From JAWKWA01 sp041397765 (lineage in GTDB: Bacteria > Pseudomonadota > Alphaproteobacteria > Rhizobiales > Hyphomicrobiaceae): a stretch of DNA of 64,000 bases. The stretch's first letter is position 1. Every line of letters begins with the position of its first letter. The notes beneath the pieces were generated by a model. That model saw nothing but the letters and a program-made list of their open reading frames with translations, was not told the origin of the DNA and searched no databases. The position numbers and the translations under genes were made by a program. Shown here piece by piece: positions 34,375 to 46,100 of the stretch. Location of the stretch: contig JAWKWA010000022.1 of the NCBI GenBank assembly GCA_041397765.1, positions 1 through 64,000 on the forward strand, read 5' to 3'.

Positions 34375-35773
34375 AATGACGATCTCCCCATTCAGCGCAT
34401 CAAGATCGGTGACCGATGATCGTCCACGAAGAGCATCTGATAGTCGATCGTACCAATGAGGTGGCGGATCCAGATATGCGATCTTTTCGGCATCCTGCGC
34501 ACCGAACCCGTCGGCGTCGAACCACAGGAAGTTTGTCGTTGTCTCAAATATGAACTGCGCAAAGATCTGTCGGCGTCATCGATTCGGCGCATTGATCCTC
34601 TACTGGGGCGAGCTTGGTATCAAGACGCCAAACTCGACGCTGTCGACATATAGTTGATCGGAGGCGCCCACGTTGCTCGCATCGAAGCCCTTAATCGTAT
34701 CGACGCCTTGACCGAGGTGGAGCACAAACTGAACATGGCCGCTAGCGAGGGTCCCGTCAGGCACGTCGTCCCCGTCCCCACCATCAATAGCCCGGCCCCA
34801 TCCGTCGTCAAGGAGATTGTATCGTTGCCGTCCCCGCCGAACACTCGTCCGCTTAGGCCAGCACGCAACGTATCGCGTGACTGCTGCCATAGATCCGCTC
34901 AACAGGTGACGGTCGCACGCCATCGATGCTGGTCGCCGTGCCGTTACCGTCCACATCGAGCAGGAGGTCGACCGCGCCGGTTGCATCCGGTGAACCGGAC
35001 CGTGTCATATCCGTATCCGCCATCCACAATGCTGTTGCCGGGCCCCGGCGTCAGATCGTCGTCCCCAAGGCCGCCGATACTTGGGCGTGTCGTTGCCCGC
35101 TCCGCCTATGATCTCGTCGTCACCTCCAGTCCATCGAGAACATTGGCGCCGATGTCGCCCTCGATGCGGTCCGCATGATTGCTGCCAGTCACGTTCTCAA
35201 TCGAGATGAAGATGTCGCCGGTATCACCTGCCCCAGTCGACGACACCAGGGAGTCACACGGACGCAAGCCGTCGCCGTCGAGTAGGGAGGCGGTATCGGT
35301 GCGCTTTCTCCACCATTGAGCCGTCTGCACCGCTGCCGCCCCACAAGGTATCTCATTGCCGGATCACAGCGGAGCCCGATCGTTGCCGGCATCGCCGAGA
35401 TGCGGTCATTGCCGTCCCCGCCGCGCTAATGTCGTTTCCCGTTCCACCCGGAAATGTAGTCGTTACCGGCATCTTCATTGAGCGTATCGTACCACTGTCG
35501 CCATATAGATAGTCGACAGAAGCTCCGCCATAGATGCGATCGCTGCCCGTTCCGCCGGTACGGCCACAGCGATGCCTACATCCCCATAGATGACGTCATT
35601 GCCGGCATCACCAAATATGACGTCGTTGCCGTTGCCGCCGTAGAGGAAATCGGCTCCGCCCGAACCATAGATCCGATCGCTGCCGCCCAGACGAAGATAT
35701 GATCGGCCGCGCACCGGTCCGCGCAAAGTATCGTTCCGACTGGTCCCACGTATGGTCGCATTTCGTCCTCCAC
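34375..35773 (-). pseudogene. Decayed RTX (hemolysin-type calcium-binding) protein gene
   Basis: Successive fragments in different minus-strand frames read as one RTX protein. The 5' part encodes GTSRNDTLRG, then nonapeptide repeats such as YGSGGADFLYGGNGNDVIFG and GDAGNDVIYGD (35575-35760). The middle has NVTGSNHADRIEGDIGANVL (about 35110-35200). Towards the 3' end come GQGVDTIKGFDASNVGASDQ and, in another frame, FIFETTTNFLWFDADGFGA and DALNGEIVIAGSG, typical of RTX C-termini (34380-34750). At least four frameshifts separate them. The region is lower in GC than its surroundings. It would have encoded a type I-secreted protein; it cannot be translated intact now. Confidence 0.8.
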
Positions 35774-36109
35774 CGGCTTCTCTCAGATTGCCGAGATACT
35801 CGCCGTGTTCTGGTTGTTGAACTTAGGAGAAGACTAGGCGGAGGTGACCTCGCCCGACATTGACTCCCGTCAAGCGCAGTAACCAATTCCCAACCGATCC
35901 CTTTCGCCACGCGCAAAGGAGGTGCGAATGGCGCGCGGAAGAAATCCGCTTCGCCGGTTCAATCGGAAATGGCTTGTTTACCGATGTCCGCGAGGATGCG
36001 CTGGAAGGCCAGTGTCGGCCGCGGGGTATTCGGGTTTCTGCCGCTTTGCACGCATCGTCATGCGCGCCGGGCCGCAAGTGTCTCTCTGTCGAGTGAGTAG
36101 TGTAGCGTC
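35774..36109. other. Intergenic region upstream of the sigma-54 regulator
   Basis: No gene recognised; only short unsupported frames. It should include promoters for the regulator at 36110 and, formerly, for the RTX pseudogene. Confidence 0.4.
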
Positions 36110-37612
<1,503 letters not shown>

Positions 37613-37679
37613 CCTGGCGACGGCGCGCCCGCTCTCCTCTGCACCGAGACGAGCGCCGTCGAGTTCCCGAAGCGCCAAC

Positions 37680-37722
37680 CGGCAGCCCGGCTACCCCCCA
37701 AGGCCGGGCTGCCGCCGTTTTC
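37680..37722 (+). terminator. Rho-independent terminator after the sigma-54 regulator
   Basis: CGGCAGCCCGGC pairs perfectly with GCCGGGCTGCCG around an 11-base loop and is followed by CCGTTTTC. It begins 68 bp after the stop codon. Confidence 0.85.
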
Positions 37723-38092
37723 AGGCCTCCCCATTCGTCATTGGCGGCGCCCTGCCTGCGCGCACGCTTGGCTGGTGGCCAAGGAGGCGTGCACCTCCGA
37801 TCGTGCGGCGCGCCACCCCCTCGATCCCGCCCGGCTCAATCGGGGCCGCGGCCACCTCACGCGATCGTCATCGGCGATGCGTTGCCCCGCCCTGGCCCCG
37901 CTGCCACAGTTGGCGCGAATCTGCCTGTCGCGTGTCGGCGCCGGCGGGCTGTTTGCCTGGAACTTGCCCTTCTCATCCATTAGGGTTCCGCCTCCCCTCT
38001 CAAGCATGTTCGGGCGAGACGGGAACTGGTTCGCCGCAGGAACGTGCTCAAAATCGATTTGTTGGAGCGACGGCCCGCTCTAGGAGACCGCG
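37723..38092. other. Intergenic region upstream of the L,D-transpeptidase
   Basis: About 370 bp with no recognised gene; small open frames on both strands lack support. It presumably carries the promoter for the downstream gene. Confidence 0.4.
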
Positions 38093-39877
38093 ATGACATC
38101 GAGATCCGGCCTGATCCCCCTTGCCATCCTGCTCGCCATCTCGCTGGCCCGGCCGGCGACGGCCGTCGAGCCCGGCGCCCCCGACGTGCTGTTCACCGAG
38201 GAGATGGCGCTCGGCATCAAGGTGCGCGAGGCCCTGCGCGCGGCCAAGCCCGCCGACGATGCCGAGAAGGCCCGGATCGACGCACTCGATTCCTTCTATG
38301 CCGCCCGCCACAACAAGCCGCTCTGGCTGGTCGACGGCGGCTATGGCCTCGGCGCCAAGCGGGTGCTCGCCGTTCTCGCCTCAGCCGAGGACTATGGCCT
38401 GAAGGCGGCCGACTACCCGGCCCCGGCCGAGGCCGGCGCCACCGCCGACAGCCGCGCCGACGCCGAGATGCGCCTCAGCCTCGCGGCGCTGCACTATGCC
38501 AACGACGCCCATGTCGGCCCCTTCAAGCCCGAGCAGATCAGCCCGATCATCAATCGCGGCTCGACCACGCCCGATCCGCTCGAGGTTCTCGCCGCCTTGG
38601 CCGACACCCCCGAGCCGGACACCGCGCTCCTCGGCTATCACCCCAAGCATCCGCAGTTCGAAGCGCTGAGAAAGCTGCTGATCGAGGCGCGCGGCGCCCA
38701 TCAGGCGGCGGCTGCCGAGCCCGAGGAGAAGGTCGTCGAGATTCCCGACGGGCCGCTGCTGCGCCCCGGCATGCGCCACCCCCAGGTCGCGCTGCTGCGC
38801 GAGCGTCTCGATGCCCCGATCGCCGACGACCAGGCCGCCGAGGACGCCGAGCTCTATGACGATGCGCTCGTCGAGGCGGTTCGCAAGTTCCAGACCGAGC
38901 ACGAGCTGACCGTCGATGGCCTCGTCGGCCGCGGCGTCCGGAGCGCGCTCAACGGGCGGGCGCCGATCTCGGAATCGAACGATCGCCGCGTCGAGCGTAT
39001 CCTCGTCAACATGCTGCGCTGGCGCTGGATCAACGAGGATCTCGGCAGCTTCTACGTCATGAACAACGTGCCGGAATACCTGACGCGTGTGTTCGACAAT
39101 GGCCGGCTGATCTTCACCGAGCGGATCGTCGTCGGCAAGCCCGACACCGCCACGCCGACCTTCTCCGATCAGATGGAGTATATCGAGTTCAATCCGTTCT
39201 GGAACGTGCCGAACTCGATCAAGGTGCAGGAGATCCTGCCGGGATTGCGCTCGGGCAACGGCATCATGTCGGCCCAGAATCTGCGCGTCCAGTACAACGG
39301 CCGCCCGATCGATCCCGATAGCGTGGATTGGTCGGCCGTCGACATCCGCAAGTTCCATTTCTTCCAGCCGCCGGGCGGCCCCAACGTGCTCGGCGTCGTC
39401 AAGTTCATGTTCCCGAACCCGCACGACGTCTACATGCACGACACATCGAGCCGCGGCCTGTTCGGCGAGACGACGCGGACCTTCAGCCATGGCTGCATGC
39501 GCGTGCGCAATCCGCTCGAGTTTGCCCGAGTGCTGCTCGGCCATGACAAGGGTTGGGGCATGTCCGACGTCAACGCGGCGCTTGCCGGCGGCAATCGGCA
39601 GGTCGTGCTGACGACGCCGATCCCGGTCCACATCGCCTATTTCACCGCCTGGGTCGGCGAGGATGGTGGGTTGAAGGTGTTCAACGACCCCTATGGATAC
39701 GACCGGCGCATCGCCATGGCGTTGAACGGCGAGACGAAGCTCTTGTCGGAGGAGGAGGTCGCCCGCGCGGCCGCCTCGCGCATCCGCGTCGCCGGCAGCA
39801 CGGGACCGGGCTTCTACGAGGACGCCGAGGCGCGCAAGAAGAAGAAGCAGCTCGATCCCTTCCGCCGGACGCGCTGA
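38093..39877 (+). CDS. Murein L,D-transpeptidase (YcbB/LdtD-like)
   Basis: Periplasmic L,D-transpeptidase of 594 aa making 3-3 crosslinks in peptidoglycan. A signal peptide (LIPLAILLAISLARPATA) is followed by a scaffold domain, a peptidoglycan-binding domain (about 235-290, YDDALVEAVRKFQTEHELTV), and the YkuD catalytic domain (about 325-520). The catalytic motif is FSHGCMRV with Cys468 and His466. The start at 38093 follows AGGAG. The C-terminus is Lys-rich. Length and domain order match the YcbB class. Confidence 0.93.
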   Translation: MTSRSGLIPLAILLAISLARPATAVEPGAPDVLFTEEMALGIKVREALRAAKPADDAEKARIDALDSFYAARHNKPLWLVDGGYGLGAKRVLAVLASAEDYGLKAADYPAPAEAGATADSRADAEMRLSLAALHYANDAHVGPFKPEQISPIINRGSTTPDPLEVLAALADTPEPDTALLGYHPKHPQFEALRKLLIEARGAHQAAAAEPEEKVVEIPDGPLLRPGMRHPQVALLRERLDAPIADDQAAEDAELYDDALVEAVRKFQTEHELTVDGLVGRGVRSALNGRAPISESNDRRVERILVNMLRWRWINEDLGSFYVMNNVPEYLTRVFDNGRLIFTERIVVGKPDTATPTFSDQMEYIEFNPFWNVPNSIKVQEILPGLRSGNGIMSAQNLRVQYNGRPIDPDSVDWSAVDIRKFHFFQPPGGPNVLGVVKFMFPNPHDVYMHDTSSRGLFGETTRTFSHGCMRVRNPLEFARVLLGHDKGWGMSDVNAALAGGNRQVVLTTPIPVHIAYFTAWVGEDGGLKVFNDPYGYDRRIAMALNGETKLLSEEEVARAAASRIRVAGSTGPGFYEDAEARKKKKQLDPFRRTR

Positions 39878-39970
39878 GATCCGAACCCCGGCTCGCGGGC
39901 GCTATCGGCGTCAGCGAGGCACGGGCGATGGCAGGAGACCGGGGCCCGCGACGACCGGTCCGGCAAAACG

Positions 39971-40005
39971 AAGGCTCGGCCGCTGCCTGCGGACGGGCCT
40001 TTTTT
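39971..40005 (+). terminator. Rho-independent terminator after the L,D-transpeptidase
   Basis: AAGGCTCG pairs (with one G-T) with CGGGCCTT across a 15-base loop and runs into TTTTTT. It is 94 bp after the stop codon. Confidence 0.75.
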
Positions 40006-40074
40006 CCTGGGCGCCACCATCCCGGAGGCGCGTTCCGCCGCCCGCCCCGCATCCGGGCGCCAACCGGCATCCCT

Positions 40075-40152
40075 CCAATGGAGCGAATTCAACATTTCAG
40101 TCCCGGGTGCGGCCAGGCTCGTTCTCAAATGTTGAATTCCAAAGCTCCACTA
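40075..40152. repeat. Dispersed palindromic element, copy B
   Basis: Inverted relative to copy A at 20516-20592 and almost identical to it. The arms CCAATGGAGCGAATTCAACA and TGTTGAATTCCAAAGCTCCA pair as an imperfect hairpin. Confidence 0.88.
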
Positions 40153-40168
40153 AATTCATAGGCTTGCT

Positions 40169-40244
40169 CGTGGTCCTGCCAAATCCGACATTTGCTCGGG
40201 AGTGGGCTGCGAAGGGATGCAGATGTCGGATTCTGACCACTAGG
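40169..40244. repeat. Dispersed palindromic element, copy D
   Basis: Imperfect hairpin with arms CGTGGTCCTGCCAAATCCGA and ATGTCGGATTCTGACCACTA, 16 bp after copy B. It resembles copy E at 34184. Confidence 0.7.
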
Positions 40245-40310
40245 GCATCGGCGAACCGGGTTTGCGGCAATGCCCGGCTCGACGGGTGACCGGAGGCTTC
40301 ATCGCCAAAG

Positions 40311-40340
40311 CAAAAAGGCCCGGCGCACCGGCCGGGCCTT
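40311..40340 (-). terminator. Rho-independent terminator of the bactofilin gene
   Basis: On the minus strand AAGGCCCGGC pairs perfectly with GCCGGGCCTT around six bases and is followed by TTTG. It is about 59 bp past the bactofilin stop. Confidence 0.85.
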
Positions 40341-40398
40341 CTTGAAAGGCTCGAATGGGTCGGTCAGGCACGCTCCGGCGCACCTTCGACCGTCCGTC

Positions 40399-40968
40399 TC
40401 AGCTCGAGGAGCCGTAGCTGGAGCCCGACGAGAAGCTCGAGGAGAACGAGCCGGCCTCGCCGGAGACGCCGTTGACCTTCTCGGCGTTCGGCGCCGTGCC
40501 GATCGGATCCTCCGAGCGGCGCGACTTGCCCTCGAAGTAGGCGCCCTGCTCGATGGCCAGCGACTTGTGATAGATGTCGCCCTCGACATGCGAGCTCGAC
40601 TGCAGCGTCACCCGCGCGCCGCGGATCGAGCCCTCGACATGGCCGCGCACGACCACGTCCTCGGCGACCACATTGCCGGTGATGCGGGCGGTATCGCCGA
40701 CGAGCAGCGACGAGCAGTTGATGTCGCCCTGGATCTCGCCCTCGACGTTGACCTCACCCTTCGAAACCAAGCTGCCCGTGACCTGCAGATCCGCGCCGAT
40801 GATGGATGGCGACATCTTGTCCGACCCCTTACCCGTGGACGTTGACCAGGAAGACGATGAATAGGCCGGCATGGTGGCCGCCGGCGTCTGCGAAGGCGTG
40901 ATGGAGACTTTCGACGTCTCCGGTTTAGGGGCCGACTTGTCACTCCGATCTGGCCGTTTCGTGAACAT
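40399..40968 (-). CDS. Bactofilin family cytoskeletal protein
   Basis: Bactofilin (DUF583) of 189 aa, a polymer-forming scaffold used for local envelope growth, stalks or cell shape. The central right-handed beta-helix (about 54-155) shows the periodic VTGSLVSKGEVNVEGEIQGD, ITGNVVAEDVVVRGHVEGS pattern. It is flanked by disordered Ser/Thr/Pro-rich ends; the C-terminus ends in a Ser/Gly/Tyr-rich tail. It has its own terminator. No M23 peptidase gene, a frequent partner, is adjacent; the nearest wall enzyme is the L,D-transpeptidase. Confidence 0.92.
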   Translation of the reverse strand: MFTKRPDRSDKSAPKPETSKVSITPSQTPAATMPAYSSSSWSTSTGKGSDKMSPSIIGADLQVTGSLVSKGEVNVEGEIQGDINCSSLLVGDTARITGNVVAEDVVVRGHVEGSIRGARVTLQSSSHVEGDIYHKSLAIEQGAYFEGKSRRSEDPIGTAPNAEKVNGVSGEAGSFSSSFSSGSSYGSSS

Positions 40969-41232
40969 CCCTCACTACCTTTCCAACCCATCGGGCCGCC
41001 CGCGGCTCCGAATTGGTCACCCCCGGCCGACGGGCCTCACGAAGACCCGCGACCGCTACCGCAGCCCTATTCGTCCGACAGACCGCGCTCGCCTGACCGG
41101 GCGGCGACTGGCCTTGCACTGCCGGCCGCCGATCATTCCCTCGAATCGTTAGCGCTTCGAGAAAATCAGCGTTTGTAAAGAATTTTCTTGCTGTCGTCCC
41201 TAATCGTCTTATGCCCCCCTGCCCCTGAGCGG

Positions 41233-42225
41233 TCAAGCGCGGAACTGTGACAGTTGCTCGCAAGAGCGCCGGCGGGTGGCCTCCCGTCGAAGTGGGGCGA
41301 GCCTGCCCGATCGGTGCGTCGGAAACATGACGGGCGGCTCGGCATGCGCCGGGAGCGGGCGGGCACGCGCCGGCGCCGTCGCATGGCCGGCCGGCCTGAC
41401 CTCAGCCGACCGAGCCCAGCGCCGCGAGGGCTTGTAGAAGCCCGGCGTCAGGCCGGCCTCCGAGCGCGCCCGGTCGTTGAACGGCGGCTTCAGACCGCCC
41501 CGGAAATGACGCCGAACGAGCGCGTGGAAGGTCGGCTCCGGATCGAGGCCGGCGCGCGCGCAGAGGTATCGGAACCATTTGAAGCCGAAGGCGACGTGCC
41601 GCTTCTCGTCGCGATAGATGATCTCGATCACCCGGGCCGAGTCGGTGTCTCCCGCCCGCTCCAGCCGCTCGATCATGCCGGGCGTGACGTCGAGGCCGCG
41701 CGCCTCGAGCACGAGGGGGACGATGGCGACCCGGGCCAGCAGGCTGCCGCCGGTCTCCTGCGCGGCCTGCCACAATCCGTCATGGGCCGGCAGGTCACCA
41801 TAGGCCGCGCCGAGCCCGGCGAGCCGCCGCTCGACCATCTCGAAATGGCCAGCCTCCTCGAGGCCGACCTGGACGAAATTGTCGAAGAACGAGGTCGGCA
41901 CCGCAGCCGCGAAGAACCGGCCGATCAGGTCCCAGGTCATATCGACGGCGTTGAGCTCGATATGGGCGAGCGAATGCATGAGGGCGATGCGGCCATGGAC
42001 CTCGCCGGTCGGCCGACGCGGCATGTCGCGGGGCGGCAGCAGCACCGGAAGGTCGGGCCGGCCTGGACGATCGGGCATCGGCGAGGCATCGATCAGCCGG
42101 CCAATCGACAGCCGCCGCTCGCGCCAGGCCGCCGCAGCCTCGCGGGCGAGCGCCACCTTGGCGGCGGTGTCGCGGGCGGCCACGATCGCCGCCGCATAGT
42201 CCCTCAGCGTATCGGGCCGCCCCAT
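41233..42225 (-). CDS. DUF455 family ferritin-like protein
   Basis: Ferritin-like protein of 330 aa in the DUF455 family, related to the di-iron hydroxylase MiaE. Candidate metal ligands are in LMHSLAHIELNAVDMTWD, VGLEEAGHFEMVERRL and IIYRDEKRHVAFGFKWF, which fit an E...ExxH pattern. The last 60 residues are Arg/Pro-rich and probably disordered. The ATG at 42225 starts the family homology; the longer open frame upstream only overlaps the peroxiredoxin gene. Function in the cell is unknown. Confidence 0.85.
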   Translation of the reverse strand: MGRPDTLRDYAAAIVAARDTAAKVALAREAAAAWRERRLSIGRLIDASPMPDRPGRPDLPVLLPPRDMPRRPTGEVHGRIALMHSLAHIELNAVDMTWDLIGRFFAAAVPTSFFDNFVQVGLEEAGHFEMVERRLAGLGAAYGDLPAHDGLWQAAQETGGSLLARVAIVPLVLEARGLDVTPGMIERLERAGDTDSARVIEIIYRDEKRHVAFGFKWFRYLCARAGLDPEPTFHALVRRHFRGGLKPPFNDRARSEAGLTPGFYKPSRRWARSAEVRPAGHATAPARARPLPAHAEPPVMFPTHRSGRLAPLRREATRRRSCEQLSQFRA

Positions 42226-42320
42226 CCGCGCAATCTGTCCAGCCTGTCCTTCACCGCTTCGGCCCTCTCTGCCAGAGCGGCAGCGCTCCTGTCCAGCCGC
42301 GGACGACCCCCCGCCGAGCC

Positions 42321-42782
42321 TCAGAGCTCTTTCACGCGCTTCAGGACGGCCTCGGCATGCCCCGGCACCTTGACCTTGCGCCAGATGGCGGCGATCCGCC
42401 CGTCCGCAGCGATCAGGAAGGTCGAGCGCTCGACGCCCATATATTTGCGACCGTACATGGACTTCTCGGTCCATACGCCATAGGCCTCGAGTGTCGTCTT
42501 CTCCTCGTCGGCGGCCAGCCTCACCTTCAGATCGTGCTTGTCGCGGAACTTGCAGTGGCTCGCCACCGAATCGGGCGAGATGCCGATCACCGCCGCCTCG
42601 AGCCGGTCGAACTCCGGCATCAGCCGCGTGAAGTCGTTGGCCTCCAGCGTGCAGCCGCTGGTGTCGTCCTTGGGATAGAAGAACAGCACCGCCGGCCGGC
42701 CCTTGAGGCTCGCAAGTGTGACCTTGGAGCCATCGTCGGTGGCAAGCGAGAAACCCGGAGCCTTGTCGCCCTCGCTGAGCAT
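42321..42782 (-). CDS. bcp: Bcp/PrxQ-type peroxiredoxin
   Basis: Thiol peroxidase of 153 aa reducing hydroperoxides. The peroxidatic Cys44 is in FFYPKDDTSGCTLEAND; the usual TPGCT is TSGCT here, and the resolving Cys five residues later (as in E. coli Bcp) is absent. Cys77 (VASHCKFRDK) may take that role, as in some PrxQ proteins. The start at 42782 follows AAAGG. The DUF455 gene follows 95 bp downstream, a frequent neighbour in this order. Confidence 0.93.
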   Translation of the reverse strand: MLSEGDKAPGFSLATDDGSKVTLASLKGRPAVLFFYPKDDTSGCTLEANDFTRLMPEFDRLEAAVIGISPDSVASHCKFRDKHDLKVRLAADEEKTTLEAYGVWTEKSMYGRKYMGVERSTFLIAADGRIAAIWRKVKVPGHAEAVLKRVKEL

Positions 42783-43163
42783 GCAGTCGCCTTTCTTTCG
42801 TCGCTTTTCTTGAATGACGCTCGCGGTGATCGACCGGATCACTCTGGTGATCGAGGGTCGGCCGTGCCGTCGCGCCCGCGCCCGCCCCGGACGCTTCACT
42901 CCGGACAAATGCGGGTTTGACGCGACCGGCGAACCATAGAAGAAACCACCCGGCCCTTCCAAGGGCCGGCGGCATCCGGCGCGGGCCCGGCGGCCCGGCC
43001 GCGCCGCCATGACTGGGTGGGCGGCTCGGAGCGGGCCGGATGCGGGGCAGAGGGGCGAGACGAAGTGGTCCGTAGGGACGAACGAGCCGACCCCCGCGAG
43101 CGGCAGAGCCGCGCCCGCGCGCTCGTGCCCGTGACCGAGCGTTTCGGTGCTCTCGTGCGCTAC
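42783..43163. other. Divergent intergenic region
   Basis: About 380 bp between the divergent peroxiredoxin and AsmA-like genes. No gene, hairpin or strong promoter recognised. The open frame of the AsmA-like gene extends into it but without conserved residues. Confidence 0.4.
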
Positions 43164-46100
43164 ATGCCGCGCCGGATCGCCCTTTCGTCGCTGCGGGCGA
43201 CCCCGGCCCTGCGAGGCTCACGCCGGGCGCTCATCGTCGGCGTCGAGGTTCTGATCGGCCTCGCCTTCGTCGCGATCGTCCTGCTCGGCGCCCTCCATGT
43301 CCGCCTGCTGCGGGGCCCGATCGACGTCGGCTTCCTCGTCGCCCCCATCGAGGCGGCCATCAACGAGGAGATCTCGCCGCTCCAGGTCTCGATCGCGCGC
43401 GCGGTGGTGCGCCAGGATTCTGGTGCGGTCGGCGTCAGCTTCCGCCTCGAGGACATCAAGGTCTCCGAGCCCGACGGCGCCGTCGTCGCGGTGGCACCGA
43501 GCGCCGGCATCGGCCTTTCGGGCGAGGCCCTGCTCTCGGGCAGGTTCGCCCCGTCGCGGATCGAGCTGATCCGCCCCGTGCTCCTCGTCACCTATTCCGA
43601 GCGCTTCGGCCTCACCGTCGCGACGGCCCGGAGCCTTGCGGGGATCGCCGAGGATCGGCCGGCCGCCGCATCCGGGGCGGACGCCGCCTCCGAGGCCGGC
43701 ACGGTCGCAGCCGAGGCCGCAACGGCCACGCCCGACGAGACCTCGCCGACCCGCTTCCCGCTCGCCCGCACCGCCGCCGAGGCGCTCGCCTCGGCACGCC
43801 GGCAGGCGAGCGCCAGCGCCTTCCTGTCGAGCCTCGTCCTCAGCGACGCCCATCTCGTCTTCGATCACGCCGGCCGGCGCGACATTTTCCCGATGCCGAG
43901 CTTCTCGCTCGCCCTGGACCACCGCCAGAAGCGCAGCTTCATCGCCGGCGACGGCGCCATCGCCCTGAAGAGCGGGCCGGCCGGTTTCTCGTTCCGCATC
44001 GACGAATCCGAGAAGACCCAGCAGATAAGGTTGCAGGTGCGCCTCGACGATCTGGTGCCGAAGGACCTCAGCCAGAGCCTGCCCGAGTTCAAGGCGCTCT
44101 CGGCACTCGGCATGGCGATCAGCGGCGATCTCGACCTCGATCTGTCGCATGACGGCGAGGTGCGCAATGTCGAGGCCGATCTGGAGCTCGGCCCGGGTCC
44201 CGTCGAGATCGCCTCCCTCGACATGCGCCCGCTGACGCTGACGGGCGGCAATCTGAAGCTGCGCTACGTCGGCGAGGACGGGCGGTTCGAGGTGCTCCCT
44301 TCCGAGCTGCGCACCGGCGTCAGCCATACCCTCGCCTCGGGCACGGCCGTGCCGCGCAAGGTCGGTGTCGGCCTGACGCTTTGGGATTTCAAGCTCGCCT
44401 TCCGCGACACCGTGCTCGGCGACGCCGAAACCGGCCTTGGCCCCCTCGGCATCGACGATTGGCAGGTGCGCGGCAATTTCCAGCCGACCAGCGGCCTCGT
44501 CACCATCGACCGCATGACCATCCGCGACGCCGGCGGCGGCCTCGATCTGACCGGGCGGCTCTCGCCGACGAGCGGCATCAAGGTCGAGGCGGTGCTCGGC
44601 GCCATGGATGTGGAGGTGTTCAAGCGGCTGTGGCCCGCCGCGCTCGGTCCCGACGCGCGGGCCTGGGTCGCCCGCAGCATCACAGCCGGCCGCATCAAGC
44701 AAGGCGCGCTGAGGCTCGATCTCGACAGCGACCGGCTCGCCGCCCTGTCGCGCAACGAGCCGCTGACAGGCGAGGCCGTCATCGCCGTGCTGGAGGCCGG
44801 CGACCTCGCCATCGACTATGCCGAGGGCCTGCCGCCGCTCAGTGCCCCGGAGGGAACGCTCAGACTCGAGGGCACGAGCCTCGCCGTTTCGATCCCCGCG
44901 GCTTCCGCCGTGCTGCCCTCGGGCCGCGCGCTCACGCTCGGCACGGCGACCTTGGCGATCCCCGCCATTCTCGCCGAGACGGCCGCCGCCGATATCGGCT
45001 TCGATGTCGAGGGACCGGTCGAGGCGGCTGCCGAGTTCGCCGATCTGCCGGCCATCGCCCGGACCACCACGAGCGGTCTGTCGCCGAGCGATCTCACGGG
45101 CAAGGCGAGCGGTCGCATCGAGCTGCGTGTGCCCCTGCTGCGCGAAGTGAAGATGGCCGATCTCGGCATGGCCGGTCACCTGCGGCTGACCGACTTGCAT
45201 TCCGAGCGGCAGTTCGGTCCGGCGCGGCTGCAGGGCGGCACGGTCGATCTGACGCTCGCCGACGGCGGCCTGGAGGCGAAGGGCGATCTACTTCTCAACG
45301 GCGTCTCGGCAGAGCTCTCGCTCGTGCGCCGGCTCGATCGGACGGGGGCCGACCAGCCTCCGCTCAGGATCAAGGCGGTGCTCGATGCCTCCGATCGCCT
45401 GCAGCTCGGCCTTTCGGTCAATCATTTCCTGCGGGGCGACCTGCCCGTCACCGTCACGGTCGGCCGGGGCAAGGATGCAGCCGGCGGCGACTGGCCGCCG
45501 GTTCATGTCGAGGCCGACCTGACCGGCAGCGAGCTCGTCCTCGAGAACATGGCCTGGCGCAAGCCTCCCGGCGAGAAGGCCGTGCTCGAGTTCGATGTCG
45601 GCGAGGGCCGGGGCGAGGGTACGGAGCTGCGCAATTTCCGCATCCTCGGCGACGACATCGCCATCGCCGGCACCGCCGCGCTCGGGGCCGACCGGCGGCT
45701 CGTCAGCTTCAACTTTCCCGACTTCTCGTTCAACGTCATCACGCATCTGAACATCGCAGGCGAGCTCGGCGCGGACAATATCTGGAACGTCAACGCGCTC
45801 GGCGACAGCTATGACGGGCGCTCGCTGTTCCGCTCGCTGTTCTCGGCGGGCCAGCTCACCGACCAGGCGCTGCCGACATCGACGACGGCCAGCAACGGCA
45901 TCAATCTGCGGGCGAGCATCCGTACCATCGTCGGCTTCTCCGACACCACGCTGGAGAATGTCGAGGTGCGCATGCGCCGGCGCGATGGCCGCCTCACCGC
46001 GCTCGACGTCAACGGCATGCTGGACGGCCGCAAGCCCCTCGTCGTCAAACTCACGGAGGGCAGCAAGCGCGTGATGATCGCCGAGACCCGCGATGCCGGC

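Noticed and set aside
41233..43221. One 662-codon gene covering the peroxiredoxin and DUF455 regions
   Set aside because: The upstream part is a shadow of the Bcp gene; DUF455 homology begins at the ATG at 42225.
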